Shown here: piece after piece, positions 37,301 to 46,380 of the stretch
Layout of the letters: each line of letters starts with the position of its first letter
Numbering within the stretch: the first letter of the stretch is position 1
Assembly (NCBI RefSeq): GCF_030063195.1
Contig: NZ_JASISS010000011.1
Location: forward strand, 41,726 to 105,725
Reading direction: 5' to 3'
DNA from: Cryobacterium sp. PH31-AA6
Lineage (GTDB): Bacteria; Actinomycetota; Actinomycetes; Actinomycetales; Microbacteriaceae
Length of the DNA: 64,000 nt
The notes under the pieces: generated by a model
The model's input: the letters and a program-made list of their open reading frames with translations, nothing else
The model's database searches: none
Told to the model about the DNA's origin: nothing
Position numbers and translations under genes: made by a program

Positions 37301-39152
37301 CACCGCCGGACACGGGCCGGGCACCGGCACCGGTACCGACACCGACACCGGTACCGACACCGACACCGGTACCGACACCGACACCGGTACCGACACCGAC
37401 ACCGAGCCCGACACCGGTCAGGTGCCGGGTGGAACCCCGACGCTCAACGCCGATGCCGGGCTGCTCGAGCTGGTCGCCGCCAGACGGGTGCTCCGGGTGA
37501 GCTACGCCGGGCGGGACTGGTGGGCCGGGATCGAGGACGCAAGCCGGCTGCGGGACGCCCTCGGCGTGCCCATCCCCATCGGGGTGCCCGCCGCGTTCAC
37601 CGAGCCGGTGCCCGACCCGCTCGGCGACCTCGTCAGCCGGTATGCCCGCACCCACGGCCCGTTCACGACCATGGACGTGGCCGAGCGTTTCGGGCTGGGG
37701 TCGGCCGTCGTACTCGGGGCCCTCCGCCGCCTCGCCGGGGCGCGTCGGGTGGTCGAGGGCGAGTTCCGTCCGAACGAAAGCGGCAGCGAGTGGTGCGACG
37801 CCGAGGTGCTTCGGCGGCTGCGCCGACGATCGCTCGCCGCGCTCCGGCACGAGGTCGAACCCGTCGACCAGATCACGGTCGGGCGGTTCCTGCCGGTCTG
37901 GCAACACGTCGGCGGCCGGCTCCGCGGGATCGACGGCGTCGCATCCGTGATCGAGCAGCTCGAGGGGGCTCGGATCCCCGCCTCCGCCTGGGAATCCCTC
38001 GTACTGCCTGCCCGGGTCGCCGACTACCGCCCGGCGATGCTCGACGAACTCACCAACTCAGGAGAGGTGCTCTGGTCAGGGGCAGGCACCCTCGCCGGCA
38101 ACGACGGCTGGATCAGCCTGCACCTGACCGAGACGGCGCCGCTCACCCTGCCGGCGCCATCCCCGTTCGAGACGAGCCCGCTACAGCAGGAGATCCTCGC
38201 GACGCTCGGCGGCGGGGGAGGGTTCTTTTTCCGCCAGCTCGCCGATGCCGTCGGTAGCCAGGATGACACCGCGCTCACCCTGGCGTTGTGGGAGCTGGTC
38301 TGGGCCGGGCTCGTCGGAAACGACACCTTCGCGCCGGTGCGCTCGCTCATCGCCGGCGGGCACACCGCGCACAGCACCCGCCGGCCGGCCCCACGCGCCC
38401 GATTGCACGGTGGCCGCATCCTGGCCAGGCCGACTCTGCCGCAGCGTGGCGGACCGCCGACCGTGTCCGGCCGCTGGTCGATCGTGCCCGTCGCCGACGA
38501 CTCGCCCACCCGGCGTGCGCACGCGCTCGGCGAGACTCTGCTCGAACGCTACGGAGTGGTGACCCGCGGTGCCGTGGCCGGTGAAGGGGTGACCGGTGGG
38601 TTTTCGCTTGTCTACCGCACCCTGCGCGGTTTCGAGGAGGTCGGCCGGTGCCGGCGCGGCTACTTCATCGAGGGCCTCGGCGCTGCGCAGTTCGCCACGG
38701 TCGGTACGATCGACCGGCTGCGCTCGTTCGTCGAGCTCGGTCGCGGGTCCGGGGCGCCCGCCGAGCCGGTGGCCGTCACCCTGGCGGCCACCGACCCCGC
38801 CAACCCCTACGGCGCCGTGCTGCCCTGGCCTGCCCTGCCGGAGGGCACCAGTCACCGCCCGGGGCGCAAGGCCGGCGCCCTTGTGGTGATCGTCGACGGT
38901 GTCCTCGTGCTCTACATCGAGCGCGGCGGCAAGTCCGTTCTCGCCTTCGCCGCCGGCGATACGGGCGCGATCGGCGACGCTGTCCTCGCGGCCGCGGCAC
39001 AGTCCGTGGCCCGCACGGTCGCCGCCGGTCGTGTCGTCAAGCTCGGCGTCGAATCCGTCAACGGGGTCTTCGTGATCGGCACCCCGGCCGGTCACGCGCT
39101 GCAGGCCGCGGGGTTCGACGTCACCCCGAGGGGACTCAAGCTCCGTGCCTGA
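34377..39152 (+). CDS. lhr: Lhr-type ATP-dependent DNA helicase
   Basis: 1591 residues, the full-length Lhr form. The superfamily-2 helicase core has Walker A APTGSGKTL (near residue 45), DEVH in VIIDEVHAVAASKRG and motif VI QRIGRAGHQ. The Lhr core winged-helix and beta-barrel follow, and the large C-terminal domain reaches LKLRA. Mycobacterial Lhr is a 3'-5' translocase induced by DNA damage. Between core and C-terminal parts (about residues 980-1018) an 18-bp tandem repeat encodes a Gly-Thr-Asp linker. GGGGAGGA (34361-34368) precedes the ATG. nei overlaps the end by 8 bp. Confidence 0.95.
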   Translation: MTEVLERFSPATRAWFGEAFTAPTPAQLGAWDAISRGSHALVVAPTGSGKTLAAFLWAIDRLASGAEGPDRAGPGSPAPRVPTTTVLYISPLKALGVDVERNLRAPLVGITQAALRLGLEPPQVTVGVRSGDTPAAERRRLVKAPPDILITTPESLFLMLTSAARESLRGIDTVIIDEVHAVAASKRGAHLALSLERLDDLLATPAQRIGLSATVRPASEVARFLGGAAAVEIVSPEAGKRFDLRVVVPVDDMSQVGPVEPREGQAAASAPQTGSIWPHVEEAIVDEVLAHSSSIVFANSRRLAERLTARFNEIYTARLQDAEATPEPGGDAPAPDARPTERAASRPPAELMGGSGQSEGAEPVLARAHHGSVSHDQRAMIEDDLKSGRLRCVVATSSLELGIDMGAVDLVVQVESPPSVASGLQRIGRAGHQVGEISRGVIYPKHRADLIHAAVAAERMVAGLIESLAVPANPLDILAQQTVAVTALEPVQVEDWFDSVRRSAPFHTLPRSAFEATLDLLAGRYPSDQFAELRPRIVWDREAGTLTGRPGAQRLAVTSGGTIPDRGLFGVFMVGGDQIGGRRVGELDEEMVYESRVGDVFALGATSWRIQEITHDRVLVVPAFGEPGRLPFWKGDGLGRPAELGEAIGAFIREVSALPAAEAAARCSAGGLDDRAVANLLSFLADQRAATSHLPTDRTLVVERFRDELGDWRVVMHSPFGMKVHAPWALAVAARVRERYGLDGGCVASDDGIVARIPDTDSEPPDAALFVFDPDELEQLVTDEVGGSALFASRFRECAARALLLPRYNPGTRSPLWQQRQKASQLLEVARTYPTFPIILETVRECLQDVYDLPALIGLARRIADRTLRLVEVHTDTASPFASTLLFGYVAAFMYEGDSPLAERRATALSIDSGLLAELLGRVELRELLDPAVIEATDAELQRLTDDRKARGVEGIADLLRGLGPLTRTEIAARLTAGHGPGTGTGTDTDTGTDTDTGTDTDTGTDTDTEPDTGQVPGGTPTLNADAGLLELVAARRVLRVSYAGRDWWAGIEDASRLRDALGVPIPIGVPAAFTEPVPDPLGDLVSRYARTHGPFTTMDVAERFGLGSAVVLGALRRLAGARRVVEGEFRPNESGSEWCDAEVLRRLRRRSLAALRHEVEPVDQITVGRFLPVWQHVGGRLRGIDGVASVIEQLEGARIPASAWESLVLPARVADYRPAMLDELTNSGEVLWSGAGTLAGNDGWISLHLTETAPLTLPAPSPFETSPLQQEILATLGGGGGFFFRQLADAVGSQDDTALTLALWELVWAGLVGNDTFAPVRSLIAGGHTAHSTRRPAPRARLHGGRILARPTLPQRGGPPTVSGRWSIVPVADDSPTRRAHALGETLLERYGVVTRGAVAGEGVTGGFSLVYRTLRGFEEVGRCRRGYFIEGLGAAQFATVGTIDRLRSFVELGRGSGAPAEPVAVTLAATDPANPYGAVLPWPALPEGTSHRPGRKAGALVVIVDGVLVLYIERGGKSVLAFAAGDTGAIGDAVLAAAAQSVARTVAAGRVVKLGVESVNGVFVIGTPAGHALQAAGFDVTPRGLKLRA
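37332..37403 (+). repeat. 18-bp tandem repeat in lhr (4 units)
   Basis: GGTACCGACACCGACACC is repeated four times without change from 37332, with partial units on both sides (37322-37331 and 37404-37425). It encodes GTDTDT repeats in an inter-domain linker of Lhr. The units keep the frame. Confidence 0.95.
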
Positions 39153-39924
39153 GGGTGACACCGTCTACCGAGCCGCCCGCACCCTCGACGCGGCTCTTGC
39201 CGGTGCCCGGCTCACCGGGTGCGACCTCCGCGTGCCCCGGTACGCCACCGTTGACCTTTCCGGCGAGACGGTGCACGAGGTGGCCAGCCGGGGCAAGCAC
39301 CTGCTGATCCGGGTGGGGGAGGCCAGCATCCATTCGCACCTGAAGATGGAGGGGGCCTGGCAGCTTTCCCGGCCGGGGACCGCCTGGCGCCGCCCGGCGT
39401 TCCGGGCCCGCGCCGTGCTGGCGACGGCGGAATGGGTGGCCGTGGGCTTCGACCTCGGGCTGCTCGAGGTGCTTCCACTGGCAGAAGAGTCCGCGAGGCT
39501 CGACTATCTGGGCCCCGACCTGCTCGGGCCAGACTGGGACGCCGCCGAGGCGGTGCGCCGAATCAGATCCAGGCCGGAGCGCGCGGTCGCCGTGGCGCTC
39601 GCCGACCAGTCCAACCTGGCGGGGCTCGGCAACGAATACGTCAACGAGCTGTGCTTCCTGCGCGGACTGCTGCCGACCCGACCGGTAGGCGAGGTGCCGG
39701 ATGTCCCGGCGCTGGTGGCCCTGGCGCGCCGCCTGATCTTCTTCAACCGTGACCGCACGGATCGGGTCACCACCGGCGACACCCGCCGTGGCGCGCGGAG
39801 CTGGGTCTTCGGCCGCGACGGCCTGCCCTGCCGGCGCTGCGGCACCCGCATCGAGCGCGGCCGGCTCGGCCGATCCGAGCTCGAGCTCCGCGACACCTTC
39901 TGGTGCCCGCACTGCCAGACCTAA
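39145..39924 (+). CDS. nei: Fpg/Nei-family DNA glycosylase (endonuclease VIII type)
   Basis: 259 residues. It removes oxidised bases and nicks the DNA strand. Pro2 and Glu3 of the start MPEGDTVYRAARTLD are the catalytic residues. The H2TH region contains LADQSNLAGLGNEYVNELCFLRG and the C-terminal zinc finger uses CRRCGT and CPHC. The GTG start lies inside the end of lhr. The lhr-nei pair is also seen in Mycobacterium, where the proteins are repair factors. Confidence 0.93.
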   Translation: MPEGDTVYRAARTLDAALAGARLTGCDLRVPRYATVDLSGETVHEVASRGKHLLIRVGEASIHSHLKMEGAWQLSRPGTAWRRPAFRARAVLATAEWVAVGFDLGLLEVLPLAEESARLDYLGPDLLGPDWDAAEAVRRIRSRPERAVAVALADQSNLAGLGNEYVNELCFLRGLLPTRPVGEVPDVPALVALARRLIFFNRDRTDRVTTGDTRRGARSWVFGRDGLPCRRCGTRIERGRLGRSELELRDTFWCPHCQT

Positions 39925-39937
39925 CCTCCAGCCACCT

Positions 39938-40000
39938 CGCCGAACTGTGAGTTGTGCACCCATTTCCGGCTGAAAAGCGTGCCGAACTCACAGTTCGGCG
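39938..40000. repeat. 16-bp inverted repeat element between nei and DUF1844 gene
   Basis: CGCCGAACTGTGAGTT (39938-39953) and AACTCACAGTTCGGCG (39985-40000) are perfect inverted copies around a 31-nt loop. It sits 13 nt after nei, between convergent genes. It lacks a T-run and resembles a short dispersed palindromic element more than a classical terminator. Confidence 0.85.
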
Positions 40001-40052
40001 GACCGCGCCGGGAAGGCTGGGGCAGGAAGGGGGAGGGGGCAGGAGGGGAGGG

Positions 40053-40400
40053 TTAGTTGACCGGGCCGGTGAATTTCTCGCCCGGGCCCTGGCCGATGGG
40101 GTCGGGGATGGACGAGGCCTCACGGAAGGCGAGTTGCAGCGAACGCAGGCCGTCGCGCAGGCTGCGGGCGTGCATATCGGAGATGTCCGGGGCCGCCGCC
40201 GTGATCAGGCCGGCCAGAGCTGTGATGAGCTTGCGCGCCTCGTCGAGGTCGGTCTGCGTCGCCGGGTCGTCGGCAAGGCCCACCTTGACCGCGGCCGCGC
40301 TCATCAGGTGCACTGACGCGGTCGTGATGATCTCTACCGCGGCCACATCGGCGATATCCCGGGTGGCTTGAAGTGCTTCCTGCTCGTTGCTATCCGTCAC
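40053..40400 (-). CDS. DUF1844 family protein
   Basis: 115 residues. The core (DVAAVEIITTASVHLMSAAAVKVGL, then DLDEARKLITALAGL) matches DUF1844, a small helical family of unknown function found beside infC in actinobacteria, as here. GTG 40400 is preceded by AGAGGA on the minus strand (reverse complement of 40407-40412). It is divergent from infC. Confidence 0.84.
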   Translation of the reverse strand: MTDSNEQEALQATRDIADVAAVEIITTASVHLMSAAAVKVGLADDPATQTDLDEARKLITALAGLITAAAPDISDMHARSLRDGLRSLQLAFREASSIPDPIGQGPGEKFTGPVN

Positions 40401-40676
40401 TGAATTCCTCTGTTAGACTCGTCCGGGCTCCGAGATGCAAATCTCGGTACGAAAGTGGATAATCTCCCACCCGCGCATACCGCTTCATAAAGGTTACCGG
40501 GTTGTTTACACTCCGCCGTCGCGGCGCTGGATTCCAGTTCGCGAAGGTAGACAGGGTGTCGTATGTGATGTTCGAACGAATGTTGTTCGAATCCGGATAC
40601 GCGATTTTCCTCTCTTCGTCTGCGGGCGACATCCGTCGTCAGTTGCAGCCACGATGCATGAGAAGAGGAGAGACGC
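40401..40676 (+). promoter_or_regulatory. infC 5' leader region with hairpins
   Basis: A 276-bp region with no gene. CCGAGAT-GCAA-ATCTCGG (40430-40447) is a perfect 7-bp stem capped by a GNRA-type tetraloop. TTCGAAC-N7-GTTCGAA (40571-40591) is a second perfect inverted repeat. A -10-like TACACT is at 40507-40512. A long structured leader would suit the autoregulated infC-rpmI-rplT operon, but I do not recognise a known L20 leader. Confidence 0.55.
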
Positions 40677-41295
<619 letters not shown>

Positions 41296-41303
<8 letters not shown>

Positions 41304-41490
41304 GATGAAGACCCACTCCGGGACGAAGAAGCGCTTCAAGGTGACTGGTTCCGGCAAGATCATGAAGCAGCAGGCCGGCCTGCGACACAACCTCGAGGTC
41401 AAGAGCACTCAGCGTAAGTCTCGCCTCAACCAGGACCAGGTATTGGCCAAGGCCGACATCAAGGTCATCAAGAAGCTTCTCGGTCGCTAG
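41296..41490 (+). CDS. rpmI: 50S ribosomal protein L35
   Basis: 64 residues: [20 protein letters not shown] and the basic tail ending KVIKKLLGR are textbook L35. The ATG 41296 overlaps the end of infC by 8 bp. CTGGAGG (41284-41290) serves as ribosome-binding site. It is the second gene of infC-rpmI-rplT. Confidence 0.96.
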
Positions 41491-41517
41491 ACCCGTACCC
41501 CTAAAGGAACCAGAACA

Positions 41518-41910
41518 ATGGCAAGAGTAAAAAGAGCGGTAAACGCTCACAAGAGCCGTCGCGTCATCCTCGAGCGCGCCAAGGGCTACCGCGGCCAGCG
41601 CTCGCGCTTGGTCACCAAGGCCAAGGAGCAGCTGACTCACTCCTTCACCTACAGCTACCGTGACCGTCGTGCACGCAAGGGTGACTTCCGTCGCCTGTGG
41701 ATCCAGCGGATCAACGCCGCATCCCGCGCCAACGGACTGACTTACAACCGCCTCATCCAGGGCCTCGCCCTGGCCGGCATCCAGGTCGACCGTCGCATCC
41801 TGGCCGAGCTGGCCGTGAACGAGCCCGCCACCTTCGCGGCCATCGTTGCGAGCGCCAAGGCAGCACTGCCCGCCGACACGTCGGCACCGAAGGTCGCGGT
41901 CAACGCGTAA
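41518..41910 (+). CDS. rplT: 50S ribosomal protein L20
   Basis: 130 residues. The strongly basic N-terminus [15 protein letters not shown] and the segment [20 protein letters not shown] are diagnostic of L20, which binds 23S rRNA early in assembly and represses its own operon in other bacteria. AAAGGA (41502-41507) precedes the ATG. A strong terminator follows 30 nt after the stop. Confidence 0.97.
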   Translation: MARVKRAVNAHKSRRVILERAKGYRGQRSRLVTKAKEQLTHSFTYSYRDRRARKGDFRRLWIQRINAASRANGLTYNRLIQGLALAGIQVDRRILAELAVNEPATFAAIVASAKAALPADTSAPKVAVNA

Positions 41911-41940
41911 CTTTCACCACCAGCAACACGCACTCTTCAC

Positions 41941-41970
41941 GGGAGCGGGCCCAGCGCCCGCTCCCGTTTT
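41941..41970 (+). terminator. Rho-independent terminator of infC-rpmI-rplT
   Basis: GGGAGCGGGC (41941-41950) pairs perfectly with GCCCGCTCCC (41956-41965) around a CCAGC loop and is followed by GTTTT. Confidence 0.93.
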
Positions 41971-42048
41971 GCGTGCCCGCGCCGTCGAAGCGGGCAGGCC
42001 CTCCGCGCGGCTGCAGGCGGGTGGCAGTAGGGCCGGTAAGCTGGTCCT

Positions 42049-42849
42049 ATGTTAGATAATCCCCGTTCTCCGCGCGTGCGGGCTGTCGCGAAACTGGCCA
42101 ATCGAGCCGCGCGCTCCGAGACCGGACTGTTCCTGCTCGAGGGTCCGCAGGCCGTCGTCGAGGCCCTCACCTACCGTCCCGAACTCGTCGTCGAGCTGTA
42201 CGCCACCCCGACGGCCCTCGAGCGCTACACCGACATCGCCGACACCGCCGCCCAGGCCGGCGTCGAGGTGGAATTCGTCACCGAACAGGTGCTCGAAACC
42301 ATGGCCGACACCGTCACGCCGCAGGGTTTCGTGGCCGTCTGCCACCAGTTCCCGACCTCGGTCAAGGATATTTTCGGCAATGAGCCGCGCCTGATCGCCA
42401 TTCTCGAAGAGGTGCGCGACCCCGGAAACGCCGGCACCATCATTCGTGCCGCGGATGCCGCCGGAGCCGACGCGGTCATCCTCACCGGTCGCAGTGTAGA
42501 CCTCTACAACCCCAAGGTCGTGCGCTCGTCGACCGGGTCGATCTTCCACCTCCCCGTCGCCGTCGGAGTCACTCTCGAAGACGTGCGCGAGCGCGCGAGA
42601 GAGGCCGGCATGCAGCTGTTCGCCGCCGACATCAAGGGGACCGACCTGCTCGTGGCCCGCAACGACGGATTGCTCGTCGCTCCGACCGCGTGGCTGTTCG
42701 GCAATGAGGCTCGCGGGCTCAGCGACGAAGACCTGGCGAAGGTCGACCGGTCCATTTCGGTGCCGATCTACGGCCACGCCGAGTCGATGAACCTCGCCAC
42801 GGCGGCCTCAGTCTGCCTCTACGAGAGCGCGTTCGCCCAGCGCAGCTGA
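42049..42849 (+). CDS. TrmH/SpoU family RNA 2'-O-methyltransferase
   Basis: 266 residues. An N-terminal substrate-binding domain (GLFLLEGPQAVVEAL) precedes the knotted SPOUT domain with its three motifs: NAGTIIRAADAAGADAVIL, LFGNEARGLSDE and SMNLATAASVCLYE. The target is probably 23S rRNA (TsnR-like), which is an inference from the position after rplT. TAAGCT (42037-42042) ends 6 nt before ATG 42049, so it is likely leaderless. Confidence 0.9.
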   Translation: MLDNPRSPRVRAVAKLANRAARSETGLFLLEGPQAVVEALTYRPELVVELYATPTALERYTDIADTAAQAGVEVEFVTEQVLETMADTVTPQGFVAVCHQFPTSVKDIFGNEPRLIAILEEVRDPGNAGTIIRAADAAGADAVILTGRSVDLYNPKVVRSSTGSIFHLPVAVGVTLEDVRERAREAGMQLFAADIKGTDLLVARNDGLLVAPTAWLFGNEARGLSDEDLAKVDRSISVPIYGHAESMNLATAASVCLYESAFAQRS

Positions 42850-42943
42850 CCTGCGGGAAATCGGGTCGGTGGAATCATCACAGCTCGATAACCTCCGGTG
42901 TCGGATGGTTCAGGAAGGCGCGAATCTACCCTAAGTTGGGGTG

Positions 42944-43732
42944 ATGGAGCCTACAGAATCAGCGCCGGCTACGTCCAACATCACCGTTCGTCGAGGTGAG
43001 CCGCTGGTCGTCGTGAAGGACGTCAACAAGAATTTCGGTGAACTGCACGTCCTCAAGAACATCAACACGGTCGTCACCCGTGGTGAGGTCGTCGTTGTCA
43101 TCGGTCCGAGTGGCTCGGGCAAGTCCACCCTGTGCCGGGCGATCAACCGGCTCGAGACGATCGACTCGGGCAGCATCACGATCGACGGCGTCGAGCTCCC
43201 GGCTGAGGGCCGTGCCCTCGCCCAGTTGCGGGCCGACGTGGGCATGGTCTTCCAGGCGTTCAACCTGTTCGCGCACAAGACCGTTCTCGACAATGTGACC
43301 CTCGGCCCGATCAAGGTGCGCGGCATGACCAAGGCGGCCGCCGAGGAAAAGGCCATGGCGCTCCTCGAACGCGTCGGGGTGGCCAACCAGGCGCAGAAGA
43401 TGCCGGCCCAGCTCTCCGGTGGCCAGCAGCAACGCGTCGCCATTGCGCGCGCCCTGGCGATGACCCCCAAGCTGATCCTGCTCGACGAGCCGACGAGCGC
43501 GCTCGACCCGGAGATGATCAACGAGGTCCTCGAGGTCATGATCGACCTCGCCAACGACGGAATGACCATGATCGTCGTCACTCACGAGATGGGCTTCGCG
43601 CGCCGCGCCGCCGATCGGGTGATCTTCATGGCCGAGGGCGAAATCGTCGAGGAGACGACCCCGGAGAAATTCTTCACCGACCCCCAGAGCACGAGAGCGA
43701 AGGATTTCCTCTCGAAAATACTTGCCCACTGA
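42944..43732 (+). CDS. gluA: amino-acid ABC transporter ATP-binding protein (GluA-like)
   Basis: 262 residues. Walker [10 protein letters not shown] (near residue 53), signature LSGGQQQR and Walker [13 protein letters not shown] are intact. It powers import through GluC/GluD. The order ATPase-binding protein-two permeases equals the gluABCD operon of Corynebacterium, which takes up glutamate; the substrate here is inferred from that. ATG 42944 is preferred over the GTG at 42941 because TAAGTT (42932-42937) ends 6 nt before it. Confidence 0.92.
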   Translation: MEPTESAPATSNITVRRGEPLVVVKDVNKNFGELHVLKNINTVVTRGEVVVVIGPSGSGKSTLCRAINRLETIDSGSITIDGVELPAEGRALAQLRADVGMVFQAFNLFAHKTVLDNVTLGPIKVRGMTKAAAEEKAMALLERVGVANQAQKMPAQLSGGQQQRVAIARALAMTPKLILLDEPTSALDPEMINEVLEVMIDLANDGMTMIVVTHEMGFARRAADRVIFMAEGEIVEETTPEKFFTDPQSTRAKDFLSKILAH

Positions 43733-43768
43733 CCGGTGGGCCGGAACACACAGCAACCCGGAGGAAAC

Positions 43769-44641
43769 ATGACTTTCACCAAACGTCTTGCGATCTCAGC
43801 CCTTGCCCTCGCGAGCGTCTTCGCGCTCAGCGCCTGCACCGACTCTGGCGCGGGTTCACCGACCTCCGCTCCCGTCGCATCGGCACCTGAATTCGCGGCA
43901 GGCACGACCATGGCCAAGCTCGCCGACGCCGGCTCGATCACCATCGGCACCAAGTTCGACCAGCCGCTCTTCGGCCTCAAGGGCCCGGACGGCACCCCGG
44001 TCGGGTTCGACGTCGAAATCGGCAAGCTGATCGCCGGCAAGCTCGGCATCTCGGCGGACAACATCAAGTGGGTCGAAACCGTCTCTGCCAACCGCGAGCC
44101 GTTCATCCAGAACGGCCAGGTCGACATGGTCGTGGCCACCTACACGATCAACGACAAGCGCAAGGAAGTCGTCGACTTCGCCGGACCGTACTACCAGGCC
44201 GGTCAGGACCTGCTCGTGCTCGCAGGCAACCCGGACAAGATCACCGGTCCGAAGGACCTCGCCGGCAAGAAGGTCTGCACGGTGAGCGGTTCAACGTCGG
44301 AGAAGAACATTGCCGCGTACACGACCGACATCATCGCCACGGACACTTACTCCAACTGCCTCGGCCCGCTGCGTAGCGGCGAGGTCGCCGCGGTAACCAC
44401 GGACAACGTCATCCTGGCCGGCCTCGCCGACCAGAACGCGGGTCAGTTCGAGGTCGTGGACAAGCCGTTCACCGAAGAGCCGTACGGCATCGGGCTCATG
44501 AAGGACGACACCGAGTTCCGCACGTTCATCAACGACACCCTCGAAGAGGCCTACGCCGACGGTTCCTGGGCTGCCGCCTGGGAGTCCACCGCGGGCAAGG
44601 TTCTCGAGACGCCGACGCCGCCGGCCGTCAACCGCTACTGA
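43769..44641 (+). CDS. gluB: amino-acid ABC transporter substrate-binding lipoprotein (GluB-like)
   Basis: 290 residues. A lipoprotein signal peptide ends in LSAC, with Cys near residue 22 for lipid attachment. The mature part is a family-3 solute-binding protein: TIGTKFDQPLFGLKGPDGTP, GFDVEIGKLIAGKLG and VDMVVATYTINDKRKEVVDF. GGAGGA (43759-43764) supports ATG 43769. A long hairpin separates it from gluC. Confidence 0.93.
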   Translation: MTFTKRLAISALALASVFALSACTDSGAGSPTSAPVASAPEFAAGTTMAKLADAGSITIGTKFDQPLFGLKGPDGTPVGFDVEIGKLIAGKLGISADNIKWVETVSANREPFIQNGQVDMVVATYTINDKRKEVVDFAGPYYQAGQDLLVLAGNPDKITGPKDLAGKKVCTVSGSTSEKNIAAYTTDIIATDTYSNCLGPLRSGEVAAVTTDNVILAGLADQNAGQFEVVDKPFTEEPYGIGLMKDDTEFRTFINDTLEEAYADGSWAAAWESTAGKVLETPTPPAVNRY

Positions 44642-44674
44642 ACCACCGCACCATCTGAATAAGCACCACCCGCC

Positions 44675-44716
44675 GATCGGGGTGGCCCGGGCCAACAGCG
44701 CCGGGCCACCCCGATC
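44675..44716 (+). terminator. 16-bp intra-operon hairpin between gluB and gluC
   Basis: GATCGGGGTGGCCCGG (44675-44690) and CCGGGCCACCCCGATC (44701-44716) pair perfectly around a 10-nt loop. There is no T-run. It probably protects or attenuates the mRNA so that the binding protein is made in excess over the permeases. Confidence 0.8.
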
Positions 44717-44777
44717 AGCAACGGCCCCACGCGCACAACGCACGTGACCATGCCGCTAGACATGAAGGAGGTGAGCT

Positions 44778-45425
44778 GTGGACGCCATCACTGAGAACCT
44801 GCCCGTGTTCATCGACGGTTTCAGGAACACGCTGGGGCTGCTCGGCCTGGCCGGAGTCGGGGCGCTCGTACTCGGGGTCATCATCGCCGCGCTGCGCATT
44901 TCCCCCGTTTCATCGTTCCGGGGATTCGCCACGGTGTACACGGAGATCGTCCGCAACACCCCGCTCACCCTCGTACTCTTCTTCTGCGCCTTCCTGCTGC
45001 CGTACCTCCAGTTCTCACCCGGTTACTTCCCGCTCGCCGTGCTCGGGCTCACCGTCTACACCTCACCCTTCGTCGCCGAGGCCCTCCGGGCCGGCGTCAA
45101 CGGCGTTCACGTCGGCCAGGCCGAGGCCGCCAGGAGCGTCGGGCTCACCTTCGGCCAGAGCCTGACCTTCGTGATCATGCCGCAGGCCATCCGGATGGTC
45201 ATCCCTCCGCTGATCAACGTCTTCATCGCCCTGACCAAGAACACCTCCGTTGCCGGTGCCTTCTTCGTTTTCGAGCTCTTCGGCGCGGCACGCAAGGTCA
45301 CCAACGATCGAGGCGACCAGGTGATCGCCATCCTGCTCGGCGTCGCGGCGTTCTACCTGTTGATCACCATCACCCTCGGCCTGATAGCCGGCCGGGTCGA
45401 GAAGAAGGTCGCGGTGCTCCGATGA
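44778..45425 (+). CDS. gluC: amino-acid ABC transporter permease (GluC-like)
   Basis: 215 residues with five to six membrane helices. The EAA loop contains EALRAGVNGVHVGQAEAARS (near residue 100), which contacts the ATPase. GTG 44778 follows AAGGAGGTGA (44763-44773). Its end overlaps gluD by 4 bp (ATGA). Confidence 0.92.
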   Translation: MDAITENLPVFIDGFRNTLGLLGLAGVGALVLGVIIAALRISPVSSFRGFATVYTEIVRNTPLTLVLFFCAFLLPYLQFSPGYFPLAVLGLTVYTSPFVAEALRAGVNGVHVGQAEAARSVGLTFGQSLTFVIMPQAIRMVIPPLINVFIALTKNTSVAGAFFVFELFGAARKVTNDRGDQVIAILLGVAAFYLLITITLGLIAGRVEKKVAVLR

Positions 45426-46345
45426 GTCTCTCTGTTCTCTACGACGCGCCCGGCCCCAAGGCCCGGATGCGCTCCCGCACCATCTCCGTCGTCGGTGTCA
45501 TCCTCATCATCGGCGCGCTGATCCTGCTCGTCCTGGCGATGGGAGCCCCGAAGGCCAGCGCCAACGGTGCGATCCAGCCTGGGCTGTGGGATGCGTCGCG
45601 CTGGGATGTCTTCAGCGACGTGCAGGTCTGGCGCTCGCTCGGCCAGGGCGTGCTCGCCACGCTCTCCATGGCCGGGGTTGCCGCGGCGATCGCGCTGCCT
45701 CTCGGCGTGGTGTTCTCGTTCGGTCGCGCCTCCGACTCAGCCGTGGTCAGGGTGCCGAGCACGGTCGTGCTCGAATTCGTACGTGGCATGCCCGTGCTGC
45801 TGATGATGCTGTTCATCCTGCTGGTCTTCTCGACCGGCTCGTTCTGGGCCGGCGTCGCCGCCCTCGCCGTCTACAACGGGGCGATCATCGGCGAGGCCCT
45901 GCGCGCCGGAATCAAGTCCCTTCCTCGTGGTCAGCGGGAAGCCGGGCTCGCGATCGGCCTGACGCCCATCTCCACCCGGATGCGGATCGAGTTCCCTCAG
46001 GCGTTCCGTCAGATGCTGCCGATCATCATCGCCCAGCTCGTCGTGCTCCTCAAGGACACCTCGCTCGCCTTCGTGGTCGGCTACAGCGAACTGCTCCGAG
46101 TCGGGGTGAAGAACCTGCCCGACTTCTTCGGCAACCGCTACGCGTTCTCCTTCTTCATGGTGGTCCTGGCGATCTACCTGGCCATGAACCTTTCCCTCTC
46201 CTGGTTGGCCCGCGTGATCGCCCACCGCACCAACCCCAAGGCGAAGGCGGCCAACCCCACCCCGCCGAACACCCCCGCCGACCCGGTGCTGGCCATGCCG
46301 ACCGCCCTGGGCGAGCAGTCCAGGGGCGGAGGATCCGCCCCGTAG
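45422..46345 (+). CDS. gluD: amino-acid ABC transporter permease (GluD-like)
   Basis: 307 residues. One extra N-terminal helix and an extracytoplasmic loop precede the permease core. The EAA loop is EALRAGIKSLPRGQREAGLA. The C-terminus is a Pro/Ala-rich tail. It is translationally coupled to gluC and ends 35 nt before pheS, which has its own -10 box. Confidence 0.92.
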   Translation: MSLSVLYDAPGPKARMRSRTISVVGVILIIGALILLVLAMGAPKASANGAIQPGLWDASRWDVFSDVQVWRSLGQGVLATLSMAGVAAAIALPLGVVFSFGRASDSAVVRVPSTVVLEFVRGMPVLLMMLFILLVFSTGSFWAGVAALAVYNGAIIGEALRAGIKSLPRGQREAGLAIGLTPISTRMRIEFPQAFRQMLPIIIAQLVVLLKDTSLAFVVGYSELLRVGVKNLPDFFGNRYAFSFFMVVLAIYLAMNLSLSWLARVIAHRTNPKAKAANPTPPNTPADPVLAMPTALGEQSRGGGSAP

Positions 46346-46380
46346 GGTAGTCCGCGACGAGGCCACTAAACTTGTGCCTT

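Noticed and set aside
34839..37907. 1022-residue antisense open frame inside lhr
   Set aside because: High-GC mirror frame of a well-recognised helicase; it has low-complexity composition and no domain.
40570..40600. tRNA T-loop-like GTTCGAATCC
   Set aside because: The flanking bases do not pair as a T-stem and no acceptor or anticodon arm is found.
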